38,575 nt of DNA from Treponema sp. (GCA_009782955.1 WRIB01000026.1:1-38575); one strand, 5' to 3'; shown: positions 15,082 to 24,170, counted from the first letter of the stretch. The notes: generated from the sequence alone by a model not told the origin. Program-made: numbers and translations.

Positions 15082-15435
15082 ATGAGTATGCAAGTTACTG
15101 CTGTGGGAAACGGATATTCTCCGGTAGAACTAACCCAGGAAAGGGTTTCTGTGCCGGCCAAGAGCGAGCAAAGGCCTTTGGAAATGGCAAGAGAACCTGT
15201 TCCTCAACCCAAAAGAGAACCGCTCCCTGAAATAATGGCGGATCTGGAAAAAATAACTGTAGCATTTAACAAGAAACTAAAATTTGAAGTAAATCACCAA
15301 TCCAACGATGTGACAATAAAGGTTATTGATCCGGAAACCGATAAGGTGATTAAGGAACTTCCGCCCAAAGAACTGCAAAGACTCCATTCACGCATCAAGG
15401 AAACCATAGGTTTTCTGTTTGACGAAATAATTTAG
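15082..15435 (+). CDS. flaG: FlaG family protein
   Basis: A 117-residue protein. The first 50 residues are polar and proline-rich. The rest is the FlaG domain (LKFEVNHQSNDVTIKVIDPE, then TDKVIKELPPKEL), whose signature 'Y..D......V.VVD..T.EVIR.IP..E' is clear. FlaG proteins are linked to filament length control and are typically encoded beside fliD, as here. The GGAGGTG site six bases before ATG is strong. It lies 86 bases before fliD and is probably in one operon with it. Confidence 0.9.
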   Translation: MSMQVTAVGNGYSPVELTQERVSVPAKSEQRPLEMAREPVPQPKREPLPEIMADLEKITVAFNKKLKFEVNHQSNDVTIKVIDPETDKVIKELPPKELQRLHSRIKETIGFLFDEII

Positions 15436-15521
15436 GAAGTTGTTGATGCATTTTAGGCAATGATACGTCAGTTATACTGACAAGGCGCCTATGGTTCACG
15501 GGAAGACCTTGAGGGGGGGTT

Positions 15522-17543
15522 ATGTCCGACATTTATGTACCGGGGGTAAGAAGCCGGTTTAACACAGAGAAACTCATTGAAGACCTGATGAAGGTCGAAC
15601 GTATTCCCAGGGATAGATCCGAAAAGCAGATCGAAACCTATCAGGCCGAAAAAGGGTACTGGCAGGAAGTCGGCCGGCGGGTTACGGCACTTCGGGACAG
15701 CGCCAGGTTTATGTATTCTTTTCAGAATCCTTTTGCGGAACGCAGTGCACGATCTTCCGATGAATCAGCTCTTATTGCCAATGCTACACGTCAGGCAGTA
15801 GAGCAGGAACGTACATTTACGGTAAAACAGGTTGCCAAAGCGGATAGGTTTCTTTCAAATCCTTTGGATCTTAACTATAGAGTAGAGCCCGGAAAATATA
15901 CGTTTACCGTTGGCAGTGATGAAATTACCGTTGATTATCGCGGAGGGACACTGCGGGATTTTTCGGACATTCTGAACCGCAGGGGTCGTGGAAAAATTCA
16001 GGCAAGTGTTATCAATGTCGAATCGGGAAAACAATCCCTTTTAGTAGAATCTCTTGTTACCGGTGCAGAAAACAGACTTAACTTTTCCGGCGCTGCCGAA
16101 GATTTGGCCCGTGCCACCGGACTTGGAGCAAAGCCCCATGTTCATGACCAGGAGCCTGTATTACCGGAACGGGTTATGATTAATGCCGATACCGTTACCG
16201 TTAAGGCAGGTGATAAAAATACAATTGCATTTTCCCAGGATGCCCAGGCGCTTAGCGCTCAAAAAGGCATTATTTTAAATTTTGAAACTTCTACCAAAGT
16301 AACTCCTGCAGCAGAAGCGCCAAAAGCGCCTTCCGGCCCGGTTATTCCGGGTGGAGGGTCAATAAGTTACGGCGGTGTAACCATAGAAAACGATCCTTCA
16401 TCCGTACCTCTTCCCAAGTTCGAGACTCAGCCTGCTCCTGTTCAGGTGGATGATATGGCTTTTCTCTCACTCACCTTTAACGACGGAACTTCCGCTGCGC
16501 TACCCCTTGTTCAGGATTCTGCGGGATTTATTCCCATGAGGATTAATCTGGATGAAGTTGCCGGCGGCAGGAATGTCTCTTCAATGGAAATAGTCAATAA
16601 CAATACCAACAGAGATTTATCAATTCGAAATGTAACAGTAATTAATCCAAATCCTCCTCCCAGGCAGGAGTATACATCACCCAATATACTTTCAAACGCT
16701 CAGGACGCAATAGTCGTAATGGAAGGCATTGAGATTAAGCGTTCTTCCAATGAAATCAGCGATTTAATTCCGGGTGTAACGATCATTGCAAAAAAGCCTT
16801 CGGACATGCCGGTAACGGTGAATGTTGAGCCAGACAGGGATGCGATCAAGGAATCTATTGTTACTTTGGTTGGAAATTATAACCGGCTTGTTGCAGAGTT
16901 GAATATTCTGACCCGTAATGACGAACGGGTTCTTCAGGAAATTACCTATCTTACAGTAGATGAACGGTCGGAAATGAAAGAACGCCTGGGTGCTTTTTCC
17001 GGAGATATGACGCTTATTCAATTAAGAAATAGATTACAGCAAACGGTTACCGGGGCTTATGTAACCGAGGCGGAGAGAGAGCTTTCCATGCTGATACAAA
17101 TAGGCGTTGGTACCGATTTACGTCGTGCCGGTGCCACTACAGGTTATGATCCTGCTCATCTCCGGGGCTATTTGGAGATTGATGAAAAGGTTTTAGATGC
17201 CGCTTTGGCGGGAGACCTGCGACCCATACAACAGCTTTTTGGTTATGACACAACAGGTGACCTTATTGCTGATTCAGGAGTTGCCGTTTCTTTGGACAGC
17301 CTGTCAAGGCCATTAATTGAAACCGGAGGCATCGTTGCCATTAAGACAAGTACGATCGACGGGAAAATCAGACAGGAAGAACAGCGTATTGCAACTCTGG
17401 ACAGACAATTGGAAGCCAAAGAATTAGCGTTAAAACGTCAATATTCCAATATGGAAAGTGCATTTAGCCGGATGGAAAAGATGCAAACTGACCTGGATAA
17501 TTTCAGTCGGCAGGCCAATGCAAATAACAACGCCCGCCGGTAG
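15522..17543 (+). CDS. fliD: FliD, flagellar filament cap (HAP2)
   Basis: FliD caps the growing filament and inserts flagellin subunits. The 673-residue protein begins ISD-like (MSDIYVPGVRSRFNTEKLIEDLMKVERIPRDR), the conserved FliD N-terminus, followed by the FliD_N region up to about 110. A variable middle has a Pro/Ala/Gly linker near 265-300. A FliD_C region follows with VNVEPDRDAIKESIVTLVGNYNRLVAELN, and a terminal coiled coil (RQEEQRIATLDRQLEAKELALKRQY and after). The ribosome site is G-rich (GAGGGGGGG). A small hairpin (GTCAGT/ACTGAC) lies in the flaG-fliD gap. The operon continues with two further genes at spacings of six and minus one base. Confidence 0.95.
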   Translation: MSDIYVPGVRSRFNTEKLIEDLMKVERIPRDRSEKQIETYQAEKGYWQEVGRRVTALRDSARFMYSFQNPFAERSARSSDESALIANATRQAVEQERTFTVKQVAKADRFLSNPLDLNYRVEPGKYTFTVGSDEITVDYRGGTLRDFSDILNRRGRGKIQASVINVESGKQSLLVESLVTGAENRLNFSGAAEDLARATGLGAKPHVHDQEPVLPERVMINADTVTVKAGDKNTIAFSQDAQALSAQKGIILNFETSTKVTPAAEAPKAPSGPVIPGGGSISYGGVTIENDPSSVPLPKFETQPAPVQVDDMAFLSLTFNDGTSAALPLVQDSAGFIPMRINLDEVAGGRNVSSMEIVNNNTNRDLSIRNVTVINPNPPPRQEYTSPNILSNAQDAIVVMEGIEIKRSSNEISDLIPGVTIIAKKPSDMPVTVNVEPDRDAIKESIVTLVGNYNRLVAELNILTRNDERVLQEITYLTVDERSEMKERLGAFSGDMTLIQLRNRLQQTVTGAYVTEAERELSMLIQIGVGTDLRRAGATTGYDPAHLRGYLEIDEKVLDAALAGDLRPIQQLFGYDTTGDLIADSGVAVSLDSLSRPLIETGGIVAIKTSTIDGKIRQEEQRIATLDRQLEAKELALKRQYSNMESAFSRMEKMQTDLDNFSRQANANNNARR

Positions 17544-17549
17544 ATTAAT

Positions 17550-18425
17550 ATGAATATTAAGATAAACGGAAAACCCGCAGACATTACGCTGGAAAACGAA
17601 AAAACAATTGGAGAAGTGTTAGCCGGCATTCATCAATGGCTGGAAGGACTTGGTTTTTCAGTAAGCGGCCTTGAAATAGACGGTAAAAGCTATGGTTCCC
17701 TTTCGCTTGATGCTGCTATGGCTCTTTCTATAGACGGAATTTCAGACATTGACATTAAAACTTCGGGCTGGGCAGACCTTTTGATGGAAGCCTTAACAGG
17801 TACCCTGGATGACCTTGATTCTTATGAAAAAACTGATGCAAATAACCGTAAAAGCTTTGCGGAACACTGGAAACTATCCGCACCTGCCCTCTTTCTGAAG
17901 GATCAAGAAAAAGTTTTATTCAATGCAGTGATAAAAGCTTTGGAAGATGCTTCCTATGGTACTTCGCAGACAGCTATTGCTGCAGTAATTTCGCTTGTTA
18001 CAGAACGTATCAGGGAAATAAAAAATCCAATAGAAGAAATGAAAATGCTGCATCCCTTAACGGAAGAAATTGCCAAAAAGCTGGAAGATTTGCCTTTGGA
18101 CATGCAAACCGGAAAGGACGGAAAAGCAGCGGAAACGATAACGATTTTTTCATCCCTTGTGGAAAAAATATTCAGACTTATATTTCTTTTTAACTATTAT
18201 AAAACCGATATTGATAGTATTGGGGTACCTTCAATGAATGGTTCGGAAAAGCAGAATTTAAAGGATTATATCGGTGAATTCAGCGCCGCCCTAAAAGAAT
18301 TGATTTCAGCTTTTGAAAATAAAGATACTGTCCTGGTAGGGGACCTGGCAGAATATGAACTGGCCCCAAGACTCCGCTGCCTTTCAGATGCTTTGAACGG
18401 TGTTAATCCGGGGGTAATGCCGTAA
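17550..18425 (+). CDS. Unknown flagellar-operon protein with ubiquitin-like N-terminus
   Basis: A 291-residue protein I do not recognise as a named family. Residues 1-75 look like a beta-grasp (ThiS/MoaD-like) domain: MNIKINGKPADITLENEKTI then GEVLAGIHQWLEGLGFSVSGLEIDGKSY, without a C-terminal GG. The rest is helical, with an acidic and amphipathic character, and no signal or membrane segment. It starts six bases after fliD and its stop overlaps the PilZ gene start by one base (TAATG), so it is translated with them. The place after fliD is where many bacteria have the flagellin chaperone fliS, absent from this window. A chaperone-like or export role is inference. Confidence 0.75.
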   Translation: MNIKINGKPADITLENEKTIGEVLAGIHQWLEGLGFSVSGLEIDGKSYGSLSLDAAMALSIDGISDIDIKTSGWADLLMEALTGTLDDLDSYEKTDANNRKSFAEHWKLSAPALFLKDQEKVLFNAVIKALEDASYGTSQTAIAAVISLVTERIREIKNPIEEMKMLHPLTEEIAKKLEDLPLDMQTGKDGKAAETITIFSSLVEKIFRLIFLFNYYKTDIDSIGVPSMNGSEKQNLKDYIGEFSAALKELISAFENKDTVLVGDLAEYELAPRLRCLSDALNGVNPGVMP

Positions 18426-19522
18426 TGCTCATGTTTCTGCTTCAGGAACAGGTAAAATATTTCAAAGATGACGACCCTTTAGCCGGATACTTAATCCTGA
18501 TTGTAATCGGCGCCATCCTGTTAATAGTCTTTATCTCCGCCCTGATCAGAAACGGTTTGGGTGTAGGTAAAGGGATACGGAAAGGTGCTGCACCAAAGCG
18601 GTTTTCTGTTTTTGCCATGCGCCGTGTTGCCAAAACCTACAGACTGGATCATGATCAAACAAAAGCGCTGGAGTATGTCTTTAAAAGTAATGGTGTGGTC
18701 GATCCGGAATCAACCACGGCAAATCCCAATGTGCTTGACAAACATTTTAAAAGGGCTTTTAAGCAAATAGAAAATAATGCTCATTCCGAAGAAGAAGCTC
18801 AGCAAAAAATGACGCTGCTCTTTTCGGTTCGTAATGCAATTGATATAAAACATAACACCAGCGCAGGGTCTCCTTCCAGTCAGCGTATTTCTCCGGGTAT
18901 GTCAGCTAACCTTTCGGTAAACAATGATTCATATTCCGTAAAAGTTATTTCTGCAAAGGGTGATATTGTACTGGTTGATTGTCCGCGTAATGCTATAGGA
19001 TCCCAGATAAAGTTCCCAAAAGGAAGCAGGGTAAATCTGGCATTTTTCGGCAAAAATAACAAAGGTTATTCATTCGACAGTCAGGTTGTAGGCGTAACAG
19101 AAACGTCTTTTGGCCCTGCATTACAGCTTTCCCGCGGGCGGGAAGCCAAAGCGATGACCAAACGGCGTTTTAGAAGAACAAGCGCTGCGTTAAGCTGTGA
19201 GTTTTATTATGTAAGAATTGAGAACGGTAAAAATAAAAAATCTCACAAGATGGTGGTTGACGCCCGCCGCATGGCAGGAAGTGTTACGGATATATCCATC
19301 GGCGGCTGTGCCATTAAAACGCCGATTTCGGTTCCTGCCGGGTCCAGGCTAAAAATTGAATTTGACTATTCTCATAGTGCCGTTCCCGTAGCCGTACTTG
19401 GACAGGTATTACGGATAAATCGCAGTGGTATCGCCAATACAGTAATTCATATTAAATTCCTAAAAGTACCCCGGAAGGCCATGAATGCAATTAATACGCT
19501 TGTTTTTGAATATAGCATTTGA
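18425..19522 (+). CDS. Membrane-anchored PilZ-domain c-di-GMP receptor
   Basis: A 365-residue protein. One N-terminal membrane helix (LAGYLILIVIGAILLIVFISALI) precedes a cytoplasmic helical region. A beta domain follows at about 160-240 (SPGMSANLSVNNDSYSVKVIS to SRGREAKAMTKRRFRRTS), with the layout of the YcgR N-terminal domain. The PilZ domain comes last: the RRFRRT stretch is the RxxxR motif and DISIGGCAI the (D/N)xSxxG motif, both needed for c-di-GMP binding. This suggests a motility brake or coupling protein like YcgR or PlzA, here tethered to the inner membrane. The start is fixed by the TAATG overlap with the preceding gene. The c-di-GMP enzymes at 21.1 and 26.8 kb are likely partners. 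Confidence 0.85.
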   Translation: MLMFLLQEQVKYFKDDDPLAGYLILIVIGAILLIVFISALIRNGLGVGKGIRKGAAPKRFSVFAMRRVAKTYRLDHDQTKALEYVFKSNGVVDPESTTANPNVLDKHFKRAFKQIENNAHSEEEAQQKMTLLFSVRNAIDIKHNTSAGSPSSQRISPGMSANLSVNNDSYSVKVISAKGDIVLVDCPRNAIGSQIKFPKGSRVNLAFFGKNNKGYSFDSQVVGVTETSFGPALQLSRGREAKAMTKRRFRRTSAALSCEFYYVRIENGKNKKSHKMVVDARRMAGSVTDISIGGCAIKTPISVPAGSRLKIEFDYSHSAVPVAVLGQVLRINRSGIANTVIHIKFLKVPRKAMNAINTLVFEYSI

Positions 19523-19554
19523 CTAAACGCCGATTTAATATTATGATATAGCAA

Positions 19555-19821
19555 ATGAAAGTTACGACAATAAAAGAACTAATCCGAAAGGATGTTCCGA
19601 TTTATTACCGCAGGCTTTATTCGGGTACCCTGGTAATTGAACTTGTTAACAAAACGGCCGAAAGCCATATTGATTTTACCATAGAAACCAAACCTACTGG
19701 CATAAATGAAGTTATAATTAATAAAATGGACAGTGTTGATTATCCCTTGCTGCCCCTGACCAAGGAAATAAAAAAATTTATATCAGTGCTGGACGAAACT
19801 GGTGGCCTTCCTTCATTATAA
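19555..19821 (+). CDS. Small conserved-looking protein, unknown
   Basis: An 88-residue protein: MKVTTIKELIRKDVPIYYRR then LYSGTLVIELVNKTAESHIDFTIE and a C-terminal helix. The codon pattern and operon position support a real gene. It sits 32 bases after the PilZ gene and overlaps tsaE by 20 bases. There is no signal, metal site or membrane segment. No clear ribosome site precedes the ATG (TATAGCAA). Function unknown. Confidence 0.65.
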   Translation: MKVTTIKELIRKDVPIYYRRLYSGTLVIELVNKTAESHIDFTIETKPTGINEVIINKMDSVDYPLLPLTKEIKKFISVLDETGGLPSL

Positions 19822-20233
19822 AAATGACATCTCTTCCACTCCCGAAGAAACCATGCTCCTTGGAAAAAAAATAGGCGGTATACTTAAGCAGGGTGATATT
19901 GTTGCTTTAAGCGGAAAACTGGGGGCAGGAAAAACAATTTTTGCCAGGGGTATTGCCATGTCTCTTGGAGTGCAGGAAACATTAATGAGCCCGACTTATA
20001 CGATTATCAGCGAATATGAAGCTAAAGTTATACCTTTTTATCACATGGACATGTATAGAATTTCCGGCGATGATGATTTTCGCCTTACAGGAGGAGAAGA
20101 GTTTCTTTACGGCAGAGGTGTTTGTGTTATTGAATGGCCGGAAAGAATCAGCCTTCCTTCTTCTGCACTTTATGTTTACATCGGGATCATGGAAGACGGA
20201 AAGCGTCTTATTTGTTACAGGATCCCGGAATGA
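19802..20233 (+). CDS. tsaE: TsaE, ATPase of tRNA t6A synthesis
   Basis: TsaE works with TsaB, TsaD and TsaC to place threonylcarbamoyl on A37 of ANN-decoding tRNAs. The 143-residue protein has Walker A GKLGAGKTIFARG, the switch SPTYTIISEY, HMDMYRI and the conserved VIEWPERI, all in the usual order. The GTG at 19802 gives a normal-length N-terminus (STPEETMLLGKKIG) and overlaps the upstream gene by 20 bases. Its TGA overlaps the tsaB ATG (ATGA), so the pair is translationally coupled. TsaD is not in the window. Confidence 0.93.
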   Translation: MAFLHYKNDISSTPEETMLLGKKIGGILKQGDIVALSGKLGAGKTIFARGIAMSLGVQETLMSPTYTIISEYEAKVIPFYHMDMYRISGDDDFRLTGGEEFLYGRGVCVIEWPERISLPSSALYVYIGIMEDGKRLICYRIPE

Positions 20234-21081
20234 ATATTATTGCTTTTGATACAGCGTCAGATGTTTTTTCAATTGGCCTTTCAATTGAAGGGCATAAATA
20301 CAGTATTTCAGTGGATTCCGGTCAAAAACATTCTGAATTAATTATGGATGCTGCAGATACCCTTCTCCGTTTGGCAGATATTGAAAAGTCTTCATTGAAT
20401 GCGGTTGCCTGTATGGAAGGGCCGGGTTCTTTTACCGGGCTTCGTATTGGCTTTTCCGCCGCCAAAGGGTTGGCATTAGCACTGGATATCCCCATTATTC
20501 CCGTTCCAACCCTGGATTGTATGGCTTATCCTTTGTCTTTCTGGCCCGGAATGGTGCTGCCGGTTATGGATGCAAAAAAAAATGCCTTTTTTACGGCACT
20601 TTATAGCCAGGGTAGCCGAATAAGTGATTATTTTGACATAGAAAGTAAACAATTAATAAATACTATTGAAGCTACCTGGTCCGGGTATAATCAACAACCC
20701 CGCCCTAAAGGGTCGGGGTATGTTGGTTCTGATAGGTATGGATTGTATGCGGGTTTAACACCTTTAAAGCAGAACCTTGAATTTTCACAAACCGCCCAAA
20801 GGGGCGGTGTATTAAATCCGCTTGCGAATAAGAATACCTCTGTCCCTTTGCTGCTAGTAACCGGTCCTGCTGCTTCAATGGTTCAAAACGCTCTTGTTGA
20901 AGCATTTCCCGGAACCGTTTCATGCGGCATTTTCCATCAGGGGTATGTTGAAGGATTATTGAATCTTGCCATACAAAACAGTATTATTAATAAAGAATTG
21001 TTGGATTTTTCTGTTGGACCTCTTTATTTGCGAAAGAGTGACGCAGAATTGACCGAAAATATGGATATAGGAAATGTCTAA
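20230..21081 (+). CDS. tsaB: TsaB, t6A synthesis subunit, with an internal insertion
   Basis: TsaB is the inactive TsaD-like partner in tRNA t6A synthesis. Family motifs are MNIIAFDTASDVFSIGL, HSELIMDAADTLL, VACMEGPGSFTGLRIGFSAA and KGLALALDIPIIPVPTLD. The start at 20230 is set by the ATGA overlap with tsaE; an upstream in-frame ATG lies inside tsaE. At 283 residues it is about 50 longer than the usual roughly 230. The extra length is a Gly/Pro/Gln-rich stretch near residues 149-203 (from SGYNQQPRPKG to NPLANKNTS) encoded by DNA with two GC-rich palindromes. The frame is kept and family-like sequence resumes at VPLLLVTGPAASM. The C-terminus overlaps the HD-GYP gene by eight bases. Confidence 0.92.
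   Translation: MNIIAFDTASDVFSIGLSIEGHKYSISVDSGQKHSELIMDAADTLLRLADIEKSSLNAVACMEGPGSFTGLRIGFSAAKGLALALDIPIIPVPTLDCMAYPLSFWPGMVLPVMDAKKNAFFTALYSQGSRISDYFDIESKQLINTIEATWSGYNQQPRPKGSGYVGSDRYGLYAGLTPLKQNLEFSQTAQRGGVLNPLANKNTSVPLLLVTGPAASMVQNALVEAFPGTVSCGIFHQGYVEGLLNLAIQNSIINKELLDFSVGPLYLRKSDAELTENMDIGNV
20692..20815. repeat. Pair of palindromic repeats inside tsaB
   Basis: Copy 1 (20692-20725) is a stem of CAACA and ACCCCGCCC with their complements, ending GTATGTTGG. Copy 2 (20791-20815) is ACCGCCC/GGGCGGT followed by GTATTAA. The intergenic palindrome at 36675-36710 carries both tails (TTAATAC and GTATGCTGG), so copy 1 resembles one half and copy 2, inverted, the other. This suggests a small dispersed palindromic element present as an inverted pair in the gene. 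Confidence 0.55.
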
Positions 21082-22174
21082 CGAAGATAACACGGACGAG
21101 CTTGAAGAGCTTGAAGAATTAGACGAGCTTGAAGAGTTTGATGATAGTGAAGAAATCCACATTGTAAAAAAGTCCGGAAATTTTTCCATAGACAGTACCA
21201 AATTTCTATCCGATATTAATCCCTTTAAAAAATGTATTTTCCCTGTTTTTTTTATTGACAAGAAATTAAAAATTCTTTTTGCAAACGATGCCAGCGAAAA
21301 GCTTTTCCAGGGTTTTAAAAACATTTCAGGTCAATACTTAATAGATCTTTTTGGAAAATTTTTTAATTTTGAAGACATAAGACTAATCCGGGAAACAGCA
21401 TTATCCGGGATCAACGGTTATTGCTGGAAGGGTGAGGTTCATGTTAAATCACGTGAAATGGCTACCACGCAATTAAAGGTGTATCTTTTCCCCTTTGATA
21501 TTACCGTAAAGGAACCTGTCGAATTTATAGTTATGTTTGATGATGTAACCGAAGAAAACAGGTTCCTTTTGCGAAGCGTTTTTATGAGTCTCCTTGAAGC
21601 ATCAAAACTTAAAGACAATGATACGGGTCAGCATATTACCAGGGTTAATAATTATTCGAAAAAGCTAGCAATGGAACTGTTTAATAAAAAAGGTTATGAA
21701 AGAATTGATGCAGACTTTATTGACAATATCGGGTTTCTTGCATCCATGCACGATGTTGGGAAAATAGGTACACCTGATGATATTCTTAACAAAGAGGGAC
21801 CTCTTTCGGATTGGGAATGGACTGTAATGCAGGAACATACCAAAAACGGCGCCTTTATTTTGTCAACATACCCCCACCCTATGGCAAAAGAAATAGCCCT
21901 TTCGCACCATGAAAGATGGAATGGTTTGGGATATCCGTTTAAGCTTGAAGGCGATATGATACCGCTTGCAGCAAGAATAGTTTCAATTGCAGACGTTTAT
22001 GATGCGCTCAGGATGAAGAGAAGTTATAAACCGGCGCTTGATCATAAAACTACTGTGGATAAAATGATGGATGCAAAAAACTCACAATTTGATCCCGAAC
22101 TGGTCGATGTATTCTACAATATTGCTGTTGATTTTGATGAGATCTATAACGGTCTAATAGATCATCATGATTAA
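21074..22174 (+). CDS. PAS-HD-GYP protein, probable c-di-GMP phosphodiesterase
   Basis: A 366-residue cytoplasmic protein. An acidic N-terminus (repeated ELEELE, residues 8-22) leads to a PAS-like domain ([31 protein letters not shown] end). The HD-GYP domain then has [17 protein letters not shown], the HD pair in [26 protein letters not shown] and [12 protein letters not shown]. All metal and GYP residues are present, so hydrolysis of c-di-GMP is likely. It overlaps tsaB by eight bases. Its stop overlaps the csrA stop from the other strand by four bases, so the two operons meet tail to tail with no room for a shared terminator. Confidence 0.9.
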   Translation: MSNEDNTDELEELEELDELEEFDDSEEIHIVKKSGNFSIDSTKFLSDINPFKKCIFPVFFIDKKLKILFANDASEKLFQGFKNISGQYLIDLFGKFFNFEDIRLIRETALSGINGYCWKGEVHVKSREMATTQLKVYLFPFDITVKEPVEFIVMFDDVTEENRFLLRSVFMSLLEASKLKDNDTGQHITRVNNYSKKLAMELFNKKGYERIDADFIDNIGFLASMHDVGKIGTPDDILNKEGPLSDWEWTVMQEHTKNGAFILSTYPHPMAKEIALSHHERWNGLGYPFKLEGDMIPLAARIVSIADVYDALRMKRSYKPALDHKTTVDKMMDAKNSQFDPELVDVFYNIAVDFDEIYNGLIDHHD

Positions 22175-22401
22175 ACAGGAGAACGTATGCCGAAATCGAA
22201 TTCGGGAAATACCGGAGTGGATTCTGCAGCGGCCTTGTTTTCTGCCATAATTGCGTCAAATACTTCCCGGCGAAAAACCTTTACTGTTTTTGGAGCATCT
22301 ACACCAATACGAACCTGATCTCCACGAATTTCAATTATGGATATTGCAATGTCATCGCCTATCATGATTTTTTCGTTGATCTTTCGTGAAAGTATCAGCA
22401 T
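22171..22401 (-). CDS. csrA: CsrA, translational regulator
   Basis: A 76-residue RNA-binding dimer that blocks ribosome access at GGA-containing leaders. [40 protein letters not shown] is canonical, including the Arg-rich strand and the VFRREV helix with the RNA-contacting arginine. The C-terminal tail ([20 protein letters not shown]) is longer than in E. coli; in Bacillus, FliW contacts an extended CsrA C-terminus. The ATG overlaps the fliW stop by seven bases, so the two are coupled. Likely targets are the two flagellin leaders at 12.8 and 14.0 kb. Confidence 0.97.
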   Translation of the reverse strand: MLILSRKINEKIMIGDDIAISIIEIRGDQVRIGVDAPKTVKVFRREVFDAIMAENKAAAESTPVFPEFDFGIRSPV

Positions 22402-22838
22402 GATGCGCCGTCCTGATTCAATTCCTGCATTATGTCATGTTTGGTTTTCCAGCGGGGGTCATTCAGGATACCCTGTTTGCCAATCCTTGTTTCACGATTG
22501 ATAATTAAAGGCCCTTGTAAATTGGCCGTCATGAGCCCGGATGGCGATATGGTTACTATTGCAAAAATCAGAGCTTCCTCAGGGTTATTGATGCCGATTT
22601 CCTTAACCAATTCGTCATCAATATCCAGTTCATAATCAGGTCTGAACAAGAAAGGATTTATTAAAATAAAGGCAATATGCTCTGCTTCTATAGATTGAAG
22701 CCAAATAAAAGGCTGCCGATCAGCATCCATGAGAACATATTCTTTTATTGATTCAAACCCAAAAAGTCCTGTTGGGAATGTAACTTTTTGACGTTCATTG
22801 ACATCAACAAGTCCAAAGGCTTTGGTTAATATCTTCAC
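22395..22838 (-). CDS. fliW: FliW, CsrA antagonist and flagellin-binding factor
   Basis: FliW binds either CsrA or flagellin; when flagellin leaves the cell, freed FliW sequesters CsrA and allows flagellin synthesis. The 147-residue protein shows the family pattern: [50 protein letters not shown] and [18 protein letters not shown]. The start is GTG at 22838, seven bases after GAGGAG. An ATG two bases upstream runs straight into TGA (ATGTGA), so an out-of-frame start-stop codon pair overlaps the real start. It lies between flgL and csrA, the classic arrangement. Confidence 0.96.
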   Translation of the reverse strand: MKILTKAFGLVDVNERQKVTFPTGLFGFESIKEYVLMDADRQPFIWLQSIEAEHIAFILINPFLFRPDYELDIDDELVKEIGINNPEEALIFAIVTISPSGLMTANLQGPLIINRETRIGKQGILNDPRWKTKHDIMQELNQDGASC

Positions 22839-22868
22839 ATTAAACTCCTCTTAATCAATTGAGTTATT

Positions 22869-24116
22869 TCAGCGCAAAAAATCCAGTAAAGTAGGCGGAA
22901 TTACCCTCGCGGCAACAGACAGGGCTGCACGGTGTGCAAAATCCATATTTGCCAAATCCATAGCAGCTGTTGAATAATCAAGGGCATGTTCTCTTGCAAG
23001 AGAAGTGGTAACGTTGTTGATTTCTTCGCCAAGCCGCTGCCATGTCATCGCTACGCGTTCACGGCGGCTGCCTTCCAATGTAAGCCGGGAAGCAATATTA
23101 TTCAGGGCAAGGTCAATGCCACCCAATCCCTGACCTCCGGTAAATTCCTGATCGTGACGGTAAAAAGCATCACGAAGCCGTATTACCATATCAAAAGCGG
23201 AACCTCCAGAAACAAGGGCAGTTTCGTGCCAGTTTGGTGCATAGGGATTGTTGGACTGACGAATAATTCCAAGATCCTGAAGTACACGTGAATCTGCCCT
23301 GTCTTCCATTCGTATTAAATGAGCTTCTGTTCCGACGAGGGACAGACCATGTGTTTCAGGATCAACATAAGCTTTTACAGGAGCTGCAGAATCATTAATT
23401 TTTGCTACAATTGTATGGAGGGTATCTCCGGCAGTAAGTTTTATTTCTACTCCATCAACATAAAATGCACTATCCTGGGTAACACGGTAATTTGTTGCAT
23501 CAAAGCGGGAAATAATGTTCATCTTTTCCGCCCAAAATGCTTCACCGCCGCCTATATCCAGGGTAACGTAAGAACCGTCACCGATTTCGGTACGGCGGCT
23601 TGCTCCAGCACCGCGATATTCAACTCCTACCACCAGTAATTCTCCTCCGCCTTCTACAGTTCCTTCAATAAGCCGGAATGGCTCGGTAAAAGCTTTGTCT
23701 CCGGCCCATAGATGCTTGGAATCAGGGCCAAGTCTGTTGCCAATATCCACCAGTTCTTTAAGAAGTTCATTGATCTCTATTGCAATGTACTTTGATTCGT
23801 CTGCTCCCCAGATTCCGTTGGAACCTTCAACAGCCAATTCCCGAATTCTTTGCAGTATATCATTAAATTCCCTGAGGTAACTGTCCTGAAAATCAAAATG
23901 CTCCATGGCAAATTGAGTATTTTGCTCATATCTCTGTAAACGGGTAAGGTAAGAAGAATAGCGTGTGGCATGGGCAGCAGCCATGGGATCGTCCCGTAAT
24001 TCTTTTATTCGTGTGTTGGAAGAAAGCTTTGATTCAATATTAGCACGTCCTTCTTCCTGACGGCGCAGACGGTACTGAACATCAGTGTTAGGCATATCGG
24101 AAGATATTCTTCTCAT
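22869..24116 (-). CDS. flgL: FlgL, hook-filament junction protein (HAP3)
   Basis: FlgL joins the hook to the flagellin filament with FlgK. The 415-residue protein has a flagellin-like N-terminus (MRRISSDMPNTDVQYRLRRQ, then SSNTRIKELRDDPMAAA) and a helical C-terminus (HALDYSTAAMDLANMDFAH). The middle domain is beta-rich. The AAGGAG site eight bases before ATG is good. It lies 54 bases after flgK and 30 before fliW in a single minus-strand operon. Confidence 0.94.
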   Translation of the reverse strand: MRRISSDMPNTDVQYRLRRQEEGRANIESKLSSNTRIKELRDDPMAAAHATRYSSYLTRLQRYEQNTQFAMEHFDFQDSYLREFNDILQRIRELAVEGSNGIWGADESKYIAIEINELLKELVDIGNRLGPDSKHLWAGDKAFTEPFRLIEGTVEGGGELLVVGVEYRGAGASRRTEIGDGSYVTLDIGGGEAFWAEKMNIISRFDATNYRVTQDSAFYVDGVEIKLTAGDTLHTIVAKINDSAAPVKAYVDPETHGLSLVGTEAHLIRMEDRADSRVLQDLGIIRQSNNPYAPNWHETALVSGGSAFDMVIRLRDAFYRHDQEFTGGQGLGGIDLALNNIASRLTLEGSRRERVAMTWQRLGEEINNVTTSLAREHALDYSTAAMDLANMDFAHRAALSVAARVIPPTLLDFLR

Positions 24117-24170
24117 AACTTACTCCTTGTTATTAACAAAAATACGGCTACTTTTTCTAGATAGGTCAGA

